From Microbacterium pseudoresistens (GTDB lineage: Bacteria; Actinomycetota; Actinomycetes; Actinomycetales; Microbacteriaceae), in assembly GCF_013409745.1 (NCBI RefSeq), contig NZ_JACCBH010000001.1, forward strand, positions 2,604,001 to 2,668,000: DNA of 64,000 bases, in the 5' to 3' direction. Of this stretch, positions 35,338-46,505 are shown piece by piece (the stretch's first letter is position 1; each line of letters opens with the position of its first letter). Both the position numbers and the translations under genes were made by a program. The notes beneath the pieces are model-generated. The model ran no database searches. It had not been told where the DNA came from and worked only from the letters and a program-made list of their open reading frames with translations.

Positions 35338-37485
35338 ATGACCGACTACGAATCGATCGACTTCTCCCCCATCCTCGCCCTTACCGACGACGAGGTCGTC
35401 ACGCACTCGCCGGTGAGCGACGTTCGCCTGCCCTCCGGCAAGACGCTCGCACTCATCACGCTCGACAACGGTCGCGACCACACCCGCCCGAACACACTGG
35501 GCCCCGCGACCCTGGCCGAGCTCGGCGAGACGCTCGCGACGGTGAAGAAGCGCGCGGCGAGCGGCGAGATCGACGCGGTGGGCATCACCGGCAAGCAGTA
35601 CATCCTCGCCGCAGGCGCCGACCTCTCCGACATCTCCAGGGTCGGCTCGAAGGACAACGCGCGCCTCATCGCCCAGCTGGGTCACAAGGTGCTCGGCTCG
35701 CTCGGCGAGCTGGGCGTGCCGTCGTTCGCGTTCGTCAACGGCCTCGCGCTCGGCGGCGGCCTGGAGATCGCGCTGAACTCCACCTACCGCACGGTCGATG
35801 CCTCGGCGGCGGCGATCGCGCTGCCCGAGGTCTTTCTCGGCATCATCCCGGGCTGGGGCGGGGCATACCTTCTGCCGAACCTCATCGGGATCGAGAACGC
35901 CCTCGAGGTGGTGATCTCCAACCCGCTCAAGCAGAACCGCGTGCTCAAGCCGCAGCAGGCGTTCGACCTGGGCATCGTGGATGCGATCTTCCCCGCCGCG
36001 AACTACCTGGAGAACTCGCTGGTCTGGGCCGATGGCGTGCTCACGGGCAAGACCAAGGTGGAGCGCAGGAACGAGCCGGGCAAGATCGAGCGGCTCACCA
36101 AGTGGCCGATCGCGATCAAGATGGCCCGCGGCATGCTTGAGTCCAAGATCGGCACGGTGCCGAAGTCTCCGTATGTCGCTCTCGACCTGCTCGACAAGGC
36201 GCGCAGCGGCACGAAGGCCGAGGGCTTCACCCGCGAGGACGACGCGCTGTCCGAGCTCGTCACGGGCGATCAGTTCGCCGCATCCATGTACGCCTTCGAT
36301 CTCGTGCAGAAGCGCGCCAAGCGCCCCGTCGGCGCGCCAGACAAGGCTCTGGCGAAGAAGGTGACCAAGGTCGGCATCATCGGCGCGGGCCTCATGGCCA
36401 GCCAGTTCGCGTTGCTGTTCGTGCGCCGCCTGGAGGTTCCGGTGCTCATCACCGACCTCGACCGGGCGCGCGTCGACAAGGGCGTCGCCTATATCCACGA
36501 CGAGATCGGCAAGCTCGAGGAGAAGGGACGTCTGGATGCGGATGCCGCGAACCGGCTGCGTGGTCTCATCCACGGCACGGTGGACAAGAGCGAGTACGCA
36601 GACTGCGACTTCGTGATCGAGGCCGTGTTCGAAGAGGTCGGCGTCAAGCAGCAGGTCTTCGGCGAGATCGAGAAGATCGTCGCCGAGGATGCGATCCTCG
36701 CCACGAACACCTCCTCGCTCTCGGTCGAAGAGATCGGCGCGAAGCTCGCCCACCCCGAGCGTCTCGTCGGCTTCCACTTCTTCAATCCCGTCGCCGTCAT
36801 GCCGCTCATCGAGATCGTGAAGACGCCCGCGACGAACGAGCAATCGCTCTCGACCGCGTTCGTCGTCGCGAAGGGCCTGAAGAAGAACGCTGTGCTCACC
36901 GCAGACGCCCCCGGCTTCGTCGTGAACCGCCTGCTGGCCAAGGTCATGGGCGAGGCCGCACGCGCCGTGTACGAGGGCACTCCGGTGGCCGATGTCGAGA
37001 AGGCCTTCGCGCCTCTGGGCCTGCCGATGGGACCGTTCCAGCTCATCGACCTCGTCGGCTGGAAGGTCGCCGCGCACGTGCAGGACACCATGACGGGCGC
37101 GTTCCCGGATCGCTTCTACGCGAACGAGAACTTCCACGAGCTCGCCGAGCTCGACGACGTGGTGGAGAAGGACAAGGGCGGGCGTGTCACCGGCTTCACC
37201 AAGGCTGCCGACAAGATCGTCAAGAAGGCGGCGGGCTCCACGCCCACCTCTGCCGACGAGATCCTCCGTCGCGTGCAGGACGGGCTGGCGCAAGAGATCA
37301 AGCTCATGCTCGATGAGAAGGTCGTCCCGGAGGTCGAAGACATCGATCTCTGCCTCATCCTCGGCGCGGGCTGGCCGTTCATCGACGGCGGCGCCTCGCC
37401 GTACCTCGACCGGGAGGGCGCGTCGGAGCGCGTGTTCGGCGACACGTTCCACCACCCGCCCATCCGCGGCATCGCACACGGCTGA
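35338..37485 (+). CDS. fadB: 3-hydroxyacyl-CoA dehydrogenase / enoyl-CoA hydratase
   Basis: 715 residues, a two-activity beta-oxidation protein. The hydratase/isomerase domain (about 15-290) has LAAGADLSDIS, LGGGLEIALN and PEVFLGIIPGWGG, which keep both active-site glutamates. The NAD-binding domain starts near residue 345 (KVGIIGAGLMASQFALLFV), with HFFNPVAVMPLIEIV for the catalytic His and DAPGFVVNRLL. It ends in duplicated 3HCDH C-terminal helices. It acts with the thiolase upstream as the trifunctional complex. Confidence 0.96.
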   Translation: MTDYESIDFSPILALTDDEVVTHSPVSDVRLPSGKTLALITLDNGRDHTRPNTLGPATLAELGETLATVKKRAASGEIDAVGITGKQYILAAGADLSDISRVGSKDNARLIAQLGHKVLGSLGELGVPSFAFVNGLALGGGLEIALNSTYRTVDASAAAIALPEVFLGIIPGWGGAYLLPNLIGIENALEVVISNPLKQNRVLKPQQAFDLGIVDAIFPAANYLENSLVWADGVLTGKTKVERRNEPGKIERLTKWPIAIKMARGMLESKIGTVPKSPYVALDLLDKARSGTKAEGFTREDDALSELVTGDQFAASMYAFDLVQKRAKRPVGAPDKALAKKVTKVGIIGAGLMASQFALLFVRRLEVPVLITDLDRARVDKGVAYIHDEIGKLEEKGRLDADAANRLRGLIHGTVDKSEYADCDFVIEAVFEEVGVKQQVFGEIEKIVAEDAILATNTSSLSVEEIGAKLAHPERLVGFHFFNPVAVMPLIEIVKTPATNEQSLSTAFVVAKGLKKNAVLTADAPGFVVNRLLAKVMGEAARAVYEGTPVADVEKAFAPLGLPMGPFQLIDLVGWKVAAHVQDTMTGAFPDRFYANENFHELAELDDVVEKDKGGRVTGFTKAADKIVKKAAGSTPTSADEILRRVQDGLAQEIKLMLDEKVVPEVEDIDLCLILGAGWPFIDGGASPYLDREGASERVFGDTFHHPPIRGIAHG

Positions 37486-37493
37486 CCGTGACA

Positions 37494-37544
37494 CGGGCTG
37501 AGGCGATCAGGAGCAGGCAACGTCCGTTGCTCCGCCTCAGCCCG
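37494..37544. terminator. Bidirectional terminator between fadB and comB
   Basis: A 12-bp stem (CGGGCTGAGGCG / CGCCTCAGCCCG) with an inner GGAGCA/TGCTC stem, located between two convergent genes. Confidence 0.85.
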
Positions 37545-37552
37545 CTGCGCGA

Positions 37553-38221
37553 CTACTTCTGCGATCCCGACGGGATGAGGTCGGAGCGCAGGTAGTGACC
37601 GTCGCGCAGTTCGGCGACGACGGCGCTGGAGTCGACCGCTGAGGCGAGGCCGATGTCGCTCTCCGCGTCGGGGAAGCGCTCCGGATGCGCACGGAGCTCC
37701 CGCGCCGAACCGGACGCGCTGACCAGGTGATGCAACGCTGCGCGCAGTCCGCGGAAGGACTCGGCTGATGCCGCCGCCTCCGGGGACGTGTGATCGAGTC
37801 CCCGGTCGATGAGGGCATCGATCACCGCTCCCGCGCCGAGGAGGTCCTCGACGGCGAAACGGACCTCGTCGCCGTCCCGCGCGGTGGTGTTGCCCGCGGC
37901 GATCACCGCGACGCTCGTCCGGCGATCGCGCATCACCTGCTCGTGCCGGATGCGCTCGCCCACGGCACCGGCGTTGCGCAGGCACCCGGCGAGCACGAGC
38001 GCGCCCGAACGGCCGGCATCGGATGAGACGGAAGCGCCGTCGCTCGAGGGCGCCTCGGTCAATGAGGTCGCCGCCCCCGATTCGGCGGCGACGGTAACGC
38101 TCGTCGTGAAGCGCAGCACATCGACGATGACGACGACATCCGAGGGTGCGAGTCGTGCGAGCCCGGCACGCCCCCAGTCGAATCGGACCTGGTACGACGA
38201 CTGGTCGAGCGGCGAGGGCAT
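37553..38221 (-). CDS. ComB-like 2-phosphosulfolactate phosphatase family protein
   Basis: 222 residues, a little short for the family. The recognisable parts are VVIVDVLRFTTSVTVAAESGA, VLAGCLRNAGAV, SVAVIAAG and FAVEDLLGAGAVIDAL followed by SPEAAASAESFR. In archaea the enzyme makes sulfolactate for coenzyme M. No other coenzyme M gene is here, so the substrate in this organism is probably different. ATG at 38221, six bases after TAGAAT (leaderless pattern). Convergent with fadB. Confidence 0.85.
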   Translation of the reverse strand: MPSPLDQSSYQVRFDWGRAGLARLAPSDVVVIVDVLRFTTSVTVAAESGAATSLTEAPSSDGASVSSDAGRSGALVLAGCLRNAGAVGERIRHEQVMRDRRTSVAVIAAGNTTARDGDEVRFAVEDLLGAGAVIDALIDRGLDHTSPEAAASAESFRGLRAALHHLVSASGSARELRAHPERFPDAESDIGLASAVDSSAVVAELRDGHYLRSDLIPSGSQK

Positions 38222-38227
38222 GGGTCG

Positions 38228-38233
38228 ATTCTA
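38228..38233 (-). promoter_or_regulatory. Leaderless -10 box of the comB-like gene
   Basis: TAGAAT, six bases, then ATG. Confidence 0.6.
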
Positions 38234-38241
38234 CGGAGGAC

Positions 38242-38270
38242 TTGCCGGCGCATCCGCTTCGCGCTAATCT
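38242..38270 (+). promoter_or_regulatory. Promoter of the TetR gene
   Basis: TTGCCG, a 17-base spacer and TAATCT. Just downstream, TTGAACGTCTTCAGTTC (38271-38287) has GAAC/GTTC half-sites and could be the regulator's own operator. Confidence 0.6.
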
Positions 38271-38321
38271 TTGAACGTCTTCAGTTCTCAGGAAGGCCAA
38301 GACGGGGACCAAGACTTCGCG

Positions 38322-38975
38322 ATGTCGAAGGCGGAGCGCACTCGCGCCCGCATCCGCGATGCGGCGCTCGCCTCGTTCGTCGATCGCGGCTACGTCGACA
38401 CGACCATGCGTCTCATCGCCGCCGAGGCCGAGGTCTCGGTGGGCAACGCCTACTACTACTTCCCCTCCAAGGAGCACCTCGTGCAGGAGCTCTACATCCG
38501 CGTGCAGCACGAGCACGCCGCGTTGGCACGGCCGCTGCTCGCGGCTGAGAAGCAGCTCGTCGACCGCCTTCGCGTCGTCTTCGAGACGGGGCTGCGCACC
38601 GTCGGCCCGTACCGCAGGGTCGCGCCGGGATTCCTCGGGGCGATGATGCCGCCCGACTCCCCCATCAACCCGCTGTCCGAGGCCTCCGCCGACGCGCGCG
38701 CCCTCACCGTGGCGCTGTTCCGCGAGGCCGTCGACGGGTCCGAGCACCGCCTTCCCCCCTCGATCGCAGGGATTCTGCCCGACGCGCTGTTCGGGGTGTT
38801 CCTCGCGCTCCTGCTGCGCTGGACCTACGACTCCGGTGAGGGACAGCGACAGACCGCGCGGCTGCTGGACACCGGATTGCGCCTGTTCGCCGTCGCCCAG
38901 CCCTTCCTGCGCGTCCCCGGCATCCGAGGTGTCGCCACCGACCTTCTCACCCAGATCGCAGAGGTACGAGCATGA
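38322..38975 (+). CDS. TetR family transcriptional regulator
   Basis: 217 residues. The N-terminal helix-turn-helix is typical: ERTRARIRDAALASFVDRGY, then VSVGNAYYYFPSKEHLVQEL. The ligand-binding domain (about 60-215) is not assignable to a ligand. I chose the ATG at 38322; a TTG at 38271 lies on the promoter edge and is unlikely. The stop overlaps the next gene by 4 bases (ATGA), so it probably controls its own operon with the downstream membrane protein. Confidence 0.92.
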   Translation: MSKAERTRARIRDAALASFVDRGYVDTTMRLIAAEAEVSVGNAYYYFPSKEHLVQELYIRVQHEHAALARPLLAAEKQLVDRLRVVFETGLRTVGPYRRVAPGFLGAMMPPDSPINPLSEASADARALTVALFREAVDGSEHRLPPSIAGILPDALFGVFLALLLRWTYDSGEGQRQTARLLDTGLRLFAVAQPFLRVPGIRGVATDLLTQIAEVRA

Positions 38976-39532
38976 GCGAACACAACGCGGCTGCTGCGGT
39001 CGAAGCGACACCGCTGCGCACGCCCGAGGAGCCCATGGCGTTCACCCGGCACGAGCTGTGGCGTGGCGGGCGGCGCACCTGGTTCGTCTTCCTCATCGAG
39101 CTCACGCTGCTGCTCAGCGTGCCGAGCATCGTCAGCGCGGTGCTGCTCCCCGCCGATCAGTACCAAAGCCGGGGCTCGTCTGTCGGAATGATCCCCGTGT
39201 TCCTGATGTACGGGCTCTTCATCGGCGCTCCGGTGTCGCTGCTCGCCATGTTCGCCGGAACACCGCTGGCTGGAGCCGTCGGTCGCGCCATGCGACGCAT
39301 CCGGTCACTGCTCCCCCACGCGCTCGCCCAGGCCGCCGTCGGCGCGTTCATGGGCGCTCTCGTCGGGCTGATCTTCGCGGCGGTGATCAACGGCAACGCG
39401 ATGCCCGAACAGTTCTGGAGCTCGGCGTCATGGCTGATGCTGTGGGGGGCTGGGCTCACGATCGTCGCGGCGGTCATCGGCTGGTGGTGGACCGTGCACC
39501 TCGCCCTGCGCGACGACTCACGCGGGCGCTGA
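38972..39532 (+). CDS. Four-segment membrane protein, unknown function
   Basis: 186 residues. Four hydrophobic segments are seen at about 37-58 (TWFVFLIELTLLLSVPSIV), 72-96 (MIPVFLMYGLFIGAPVSLLAMF), 118-140 (AAVGAFMGALVGLIFAAVI) and 152-175 (WLMLWGAGLTIVAAVIGWWW). No transport motif is recognised. It is translationally coupled to the TetR gene, so its expression is probably under that regulator. Confidence 0.88.
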   Translation: MSEHNAAAAVEATPLRTPEEPMAFTRHELWRGGRRTWFVFLIELTLLLSVPSIVSAVLLPADQYQSRGSSVGMIPVFLMYGLFIGAPVSLLAMFAGTPLAGAVGRAMRRIRSLLPHALAQAAVGAFMGALVGLIFAAVINGNAMPEQFWSSASWLMLWGAGLTIVAAVIGWWWTVHLALRDDSRGR

Positions 39533-39541
39533 CGCCGCCTC

Positions 39542-41482
39542 TCAGCGGCGCTCGTGCACGGGGAGGTCGATCGCCCCCGTCTCGCCGGTCTGGCGTGCGA
39601 CGGGAACCCGACGCCCCAGCACCTGCGCGACGACATCGTGGGCGATCTTGGTCGCCGTGAGCCCGGCGTCCTCGAGGATCTGCTCGCGAGACGCGTGGTC
39701 GATGTACGCATCGGGGACGCCGAGCTCGTCCACGGCGGTGTCGATCCCCGCCTCACGCAGAACCTGGCGCACGCGCGTGCCGATGCCACCCACGCGGATC
39801 CCGTCCTCCATCGTGATGACCAGCCGGTGTCGCCGGGCCAGGTCGACCACGGAGGGCTGCACGGGGATCGCCCAGCGCGGATCGATGACGGTCGCACCGA
39901 TCCCCTGTGCCTTCAGCCGATCGGCGACATCGAGGGCGAGACCCGCGAAGGGCCCGATGCCCACGAGCAGCACGTCTTCGCTCTCGCCCCGGAAGAGCAC
40001 GTCGACGCCGTCGTCCAGGCGCTCAAGGGCCGGGATCTCCTCGGCGACAGCGCCCTTGGGATAGCGGATGACCGTGGGAGCGTCGTCGACCGAGACGGCC
40101 TCGTCGAGCACTTCCGTAAGACGTGTCGCGTCGCGCGGTGCCGCGATGCGGATGCCGGGGACGATCTGCAGCATCGACAGGTCCCAGATGCCGTGATGGC
40201 TCGGGCCGTCGGGGCCGGTGACCCCGGCGCGATCGAGCACGAAGGTGACGCCCGCCCTGTGCAGCCCGACATCCATGAGCACCTGATCGAATGCGCGGCC
40301 CATGAAAGTCGCATAGACGGCGACGACCGGGTGCAGTCCTCCGAAGGCGAGGCCGGCGGCGGAGGCCACGGCATGCTGCTCGGCGATGCCGACGTCGTAC
40401 ACCCGGTCGGGGAACCGCTCGGCGAAGGGCGCGAGACCGGTGGGTCGGAGCATCGCCGCCGTCATCGCGATGACCTCGGGGCGGCGCGATCCGACATCGA
40501 CCAGGGCATCGGCGAACACGTCGGTCCACGCACGGCTGCTCGCGCTCAGCGGTTCGCCGGTGACGGGGTCGATCTTGTTCACCGCGTGGAACTGGTCGGC
40601 CTCGTCATCGAGGGCCGGCTGGTAGCCGCGGCCCTTCTCCGTGATCGCGTGCACGATGACCGGGGCGCCGAATCCCTTCGCCAACTCGAGGGTCTCCAGC
40701 AGCGCCGGGATGTCGTGACCGTCGACCGGGCCGAGGTACTTGATGTCGAGGTTCGAATAGAGCGCGGCGTTGTTCGTGAAGCGCGAGAGGAATCCGTGGG
40801 TGCCGCCGCGCACGCCGCGGAAGACCGCTCGCCCGAAGGGCCCGAACGCGCGGAACAGCCGGTCGGAGCGCTTGTGGAGGTCACGGTACGCGGCCGCCGT
40901 GCGCACACGATTGAGATACCGCGACATCCCGCCGATGGTCGGCGCATAGGAGCGCCCGTTGTCGTTGACGACGATCACGAGGTTGCGGTCGTTGTCGTCG
41001 CTGATGTTGTTCAGCGCCTCCCACGTCATCCCGCCCGTCAGCGCGCCGTCACCGACCACGGCCACCACGTGCCGGTCGGCGCGACCGGTCGCCGTGAGCG
41101 CCCGCGAGATGCCGTCGGCCCAGCTCAGCGAGCTGGATGCGTGTGAGGACTCCACGACGTCGTGCGCGCTCTCGCCGCGCTGCGGGTAGCCCGCCATGCC
41201 GCCGCGCGAGCGCAGCCGGCTGAAGTCCTGGCGCCCCGTGAGGAGCTTGTGCACGTACGACTGGTGCCCGGTGTCGAAGATGAACGGATCGTCGGGAGAG
41301 GAGAACACGCGATGCAACGCGATGGTGAGTTCGACGACCCCGAGGTTCGGGCCGAGGTGCCCGCCGGTGCGCGCCACGTTCTCGACGAGGAATGCTCTGA
41401 TCTCCGTGGCCAGTTCGCGCAGCTGCGCCTCGGAGAGGGCATCGAGATCGCGCGGTCCGGTGATGCTCGGAAGGATCGGCAT
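39542..41482 (-). CDS. dxs: 1-deoxy-D-xylulose-5-phosphate synthase
   Basis: First enzyme of the MEP isoprenoid route; thiamine-diphosphate dependent. 646 residues: GHLGPNLGVVELTIALH, FDTGHQSYVHKLLTGR, the ThDP motif GDGALTGGMTWEALNN, TEKGRGYQPA, GIAEQHAVASAAGLA and DRAGVTGPDGPSHHG. The C-terminal transketolase domain is complete. ATG at 41482 with GGAGAGGAG upstream. It lies after acnA on the same strand. Confidence 0.97.
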   Translation of the reverse strand: MPILPSITGPRDLDALSEAQLRELATEIRAFLVENVARTGGHLGPNLGVVELTIALHRVFSSPDDPFIFDTGHQSYVHKLLTGRQDFSRLRSRGGMAGYPQRGESAHDVVESSHASSSLSWADGISRALTATGRADRHVVAVVGDGALTGGMTWEALNNISDDNDRNLVIVVNDNGRSYAPTIGGMSRYLNRVRTAAAYRDLHKRSDRLFRAFGPFGRAVFRGVRGGTHGFLSRFTNNAALYSNLDIKYLGPVDGHDIPALLETLELAKGFGAPVIVHAITEKGRGYQPALDDEADQFHAVNKIDPVTGEPLSASSRAWTDVFADALVDVGSRRPEVIAMTAAMLRPTGLAPFAERFPDRVYDVGIAEQHAVASAAGLAFGGLHPVVAVYATFMGRAFDQVLMDVGLHRAGVTFVLDRAGVTGPDGPSHHGIWDLSMLQIVPGIRIAAPRDATRLTEVLDEAVSVDDAPTVIRYPKGAVAEEIPALERLDDGVDVLFRGESEDVLLVGIGPFAGLALDVADRLKAQGIGATVIDPRWAIPVQPSVVDLARRHRLVITMEDGIRVGGIGTRVRQVLREAGIDTAVDELGVPDAYIDHASREQILEDAGLTATKIAHDVVAQVLGRRVPVARQTGETGAIDLPVHERR

Positions 41483-41581
41483 CGACTCTCCTCTCCATCT
41501 CGAAGACGCCCCGCGCGGGCTCGCAGGAACCGGATCAGTCTACCGTCGTACCTGGACGAACTCCGAGTAGGCGCCCGCACA

Positions 41582-41620
41582 CGCGAATGGTCCGGAGGCC
41601 GAAGCCCCGGACCATTCGCG
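41582..41620 (-). terminator. Terminator of acnA
   Basis: A 14-bp perfect stem (CGCGAATGGTCCGG / CCGGACCATTCGCG) with an 11-base loop, starting 15 bases after the acnA stop. Confidence 0.85.
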
Positions 41621-41634
41621 ATGGCGGACTGGCG

Positions 41635-44469
<2,835 letters not shown>

Positions 44470-44594
44470 GAATCCGTCTCCTTCTGATCGGATGGAAGCG
44501 ACAGGCGACTCCATCTTGCCCGCCGTCCGATCGCCCGGCCAGCAAGGGATGCCTTACCAGTGTGCGCCTGCGGACGCCTGAGCGAAAGGGCGTC

Positions 44595-44620
44595 GATTTA
44601 TCTTGATGTCAAGATAAATC
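44595..44620. promoter_or_regulatory. Operator-like 12-bp perfect inverted repeat upstream of acnA
   Basis: GATTTATCTTGA-TG-TCAAGATAAATC. It is strikingly AT-rich in a GC-rich genome. On the minus strand its centre contains TTGACA, a perfect -35 hexamer, so a protein bound here could block acnA transcription. It lies between DUF3159 (ends at 44623) and acnA. Confidence 0.75.
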
Positions 44621-44622
44621 TA

Positions 44623-45378
44623 TCACGCCTTCGGGATGGCGGACGTGTCCGAGCGCGGGTAGAGACGGCGCGTCGTGATCCAGGTGAGCGCGAGCAGCGC
44701 GGCGAAGAACGGAAGTCCCATGATGAGCTTCACCGTGCCGAGGGTCGCCACGTCTCCGGCGAAGTAGAACGGCAGCTGCACCGCGAGCCGGGTTAGGAAC
44801 AGCGCTCCCCACGCGATGGAGAGCCAGAAGAACAGCCGCCGCTTTCGCGGGTCCCGCCTCCATGCGAGCCCTTCGCCCACCAGGAAGCCGACCACGACGC
44901 CGATGAGCGGCCAGCGCACGAGCGCCGAGACGACGAAGGCGCCGCCGTAGGCGATGTTGGTGATGAAGCCGACGACGAACTGATCCTCGGCCCGGCCGGT
45001 GAACAGCGGAAGGCCCGCCGCGACCACCGCGGCCACCAAGCCGGACAGCGCGGCCACCGGGGGCGACTTCATCACGAGCCGGATGACCGTGAAGATCGCT
45101 GCGAGTCCGACCGACAGGGCGAGCGCGGGCAGCAGCTCGCCGGTCACGCTGTAGGTGACGATGAACGCGAGCAGCGGCAGAACGCTCTCGGCGATGCCGC
45201 GCCAGCCGCCGATCACCGCCCACACCATCGACCCGGTGGACTTCTCGGCGTCGGGGTCGATACCCGCACGGCGCGCGGCGTCGCTCAGCGCCGATCCGAG
45301 GATCTCGGCCGCGCCGGGCTCGCGCTCCTCGTCCGAACCCAGGGGCGACGGCTCGGGAGTCGGGTCGATCCCGCTCAC
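44623..45378 (-). CDS. DUF3159 membrane protein
   Basis: 251 residues of an actinobacterial membrane-protein family. A soluble acidic N-terminus with AAEILGSALSDAARRAGIDP and EKSTGSMVWAVIGGWRGIAESVLPL leads into about six hydrophobic segments. It ends in a basic tail. GTG at 45376-45378 overlaps the DUF3710 stop by 4 bases (GTGA). Function unknown; the dut-DUF3710-DUF3159 order is conserved in Actinobacteria. Confidence 0.92.
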   Translation of the reverse strand: MSGIDPTPEPSPLGSDEEREPGAAEILGSALSDAARRAGIDPDAEKSTGSMVWAVIGGWRGIAESVLPLLAFIVTYSVTGELLPALALSVGLAAIFTVIRLVMKSPPVAALSGLVAAVVAAGLPLFTGRAEDQFVVGFITNIAYGGAFVVSALVRWPLIGVVVGFLVGEGLAWRRDPRKRRLFFWLSIAWGALFLTRLAVQLPFYFAGDVATLGTVKLIMGLPFFAALLALTWITTRRLYPRSDTSAIPKA

Positions 45379-46001
45379 GCCGCGCCGGGGGTGGCGGGCA
45401 TGCGCAGCGGGATGAGGTCGCGCGGAGGCATCGGTGAGCCGCCGCGCACCACGACGATCGAGCGGAAGAGGTCCTCGACGGCCGCCGCGGCCTCGGGATC
45501 CGACGCCCCCGCCCCGCCGATCACTCCGCGCAGGAACCATCGCGGCCCATCCACACCCACGAAGCGGGCCGTGCGGCGGCCGTTGCCCTCGCCCGCGGCG
45601 GGGATCTCGGCGAGGAGTTCGGCGCCCAGTGCGCCGTCGCGGTCCTGGACGCTGCCGCCCTGCTGGGTCACCTGATCTCGGATCTGCTCGCGGGTCTCGT
45701 CCCACAGACCGGAGGTGCGCGGCGCGGCGAACGGCTGCACCTGCAGCGTGGATCCGGCGTAGTCGAGCCCGACGGCGACGATGCGCTTGGACTGCTCCTC
45801 GACCTCCAGCCGCAGGTTCAGACCCTCGCGGGGAAGGATCTTGATGCCGCCCAGGTCGATGTAGGGGCGCACCGGATTCGCCTCGGACTCGTCGAAGGGG
45901 CCGTCCACGGCCCGGTCCCCGCTCAGCGCGGTCGAGTCGACGTCGACCTGTTCGAGCTCGACCTCTTCGATCTCGCCGTCGTTCTGATTGTCGTCGGTCA
46001 T
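45375..46001 (-). CDS. DUF3710 domain protein
   Basis: 208 residues of a conserved actinobacterial family. An acidic N-terminus (DDNQNDGEIEEVELEQVDVD) precedes YIDLGGIKILPREGLNLRLEVE, VGLDYAGSTLQVQPFAAPRT and RFVGVDGPRWFLRGVIGGAG. No catalytic motif is known. ATG with GGAGGAGAG upstream; overlaps the dut stop by 4 bases (ATGA) and is followed by DUF3159. Confidence 0.94.
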   Translation of the reverse strand: MTDDNQNDGEIEEVELEQVDVDSTALSGDRAVDGPFDESEANPVRPYIDLGGIKILPREGLNLRLEVEEQSKRIVAVGLDYAGSTLQVQPFAAPRTSGLWDETREQIRDQVTQQGGSVQDRDGALGAELLAEIPAAGEGNGRRTARFVGVDGPRWFLRGVIGGAGASDPEAAAAVEDLFRSIVVVRGGSPMPPRDLIPLRMPATPGAA

Positions 46002-46492
46002 GCTCTCTCCTCCGCGCCGGCCTCGACGGCGGCGCTGTCTGCCTGAACGTCCGTTGCGGACTGGTAGCCGGTCGATCCGAAGCCGCCGTCGCCGCGCTCG
46101 CTGGTGTCGAGATCGTCGACGGGCACGAAGTTCGCCCGCACGACCGGCATGACGATCAGCTGGGCGATGCGGTCGCCCGCTGCGATGGCATAGCTCTCTC
46201 GCGCATCCGTGTTGAGCAGGGTGACCTTGATCTCCCCCCGATAGCCCGCGTCGACGGTGCCGGGAGAGTTCACCACGGTGATGCCGTGCTTGGCCGCCAG
46301 CCCGCTGCGCGGCACGACGAAGGCCGCGTATCCCTCGGGAAGCGCGATGCGCACGCCGGTGCCGAGCATCGCGCGCTCCCCCGCGTCCAGCACCACGGAT
46401 TCCGTGGACACGAGGTCGGCCCCGGCGTCGCCGACATGGGCGTATGCGGGAACCGCGGGGGCGATAATGGGGATGTCCACGGTTTCGGTCAC
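45998..46492 (-). CDS. dut: dUTP diphosphatase
   Basis: Removes dUTP and supplies dUMP. 164 residues, a trimeric dUTPase with all five motifs: HVGDAGADL, PRSGLAAKHGI, GTVDAGYRGEIKV, GDRIAQLIV and RGDGGFGSTG. The C-terminal 20 residues are an Ala/Glu-rich extension. GTG at 46490-46492, 7 bases after TAGCCT (leaderless). The box directly abuts the ATG of the divergent DUF3093 gene. Confidence 0.97.
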   Translation of the reverse strand: MTETVDIPIIAPAVPAYAHVGDAGADLVSTESVVLDAGERAMLGTGVRIALPEGYAAFVVPRSGLAAKHGITVVNSPGTVDAGYRGEIKVTLLNTDARESYAIAAGDRIAQLIVMPVVRANFVPVDDLDTSERGDGGFGSTGYQSATDVQADSAAVEAGAEERA

Positions 46493-46499
46493 GAGAAAG

Positions 46500-46505
46500 A
46501 GGCTA
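46500..46505 (-). promoter_or_regulatory. Leaderless -10 box of dut
   Basis: TAGCCT, seven bases, then GTG. On the plus strand the same bases are the six before the DUF3093 ATG, overlapping its ribosome site. Confidence 0.55.
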
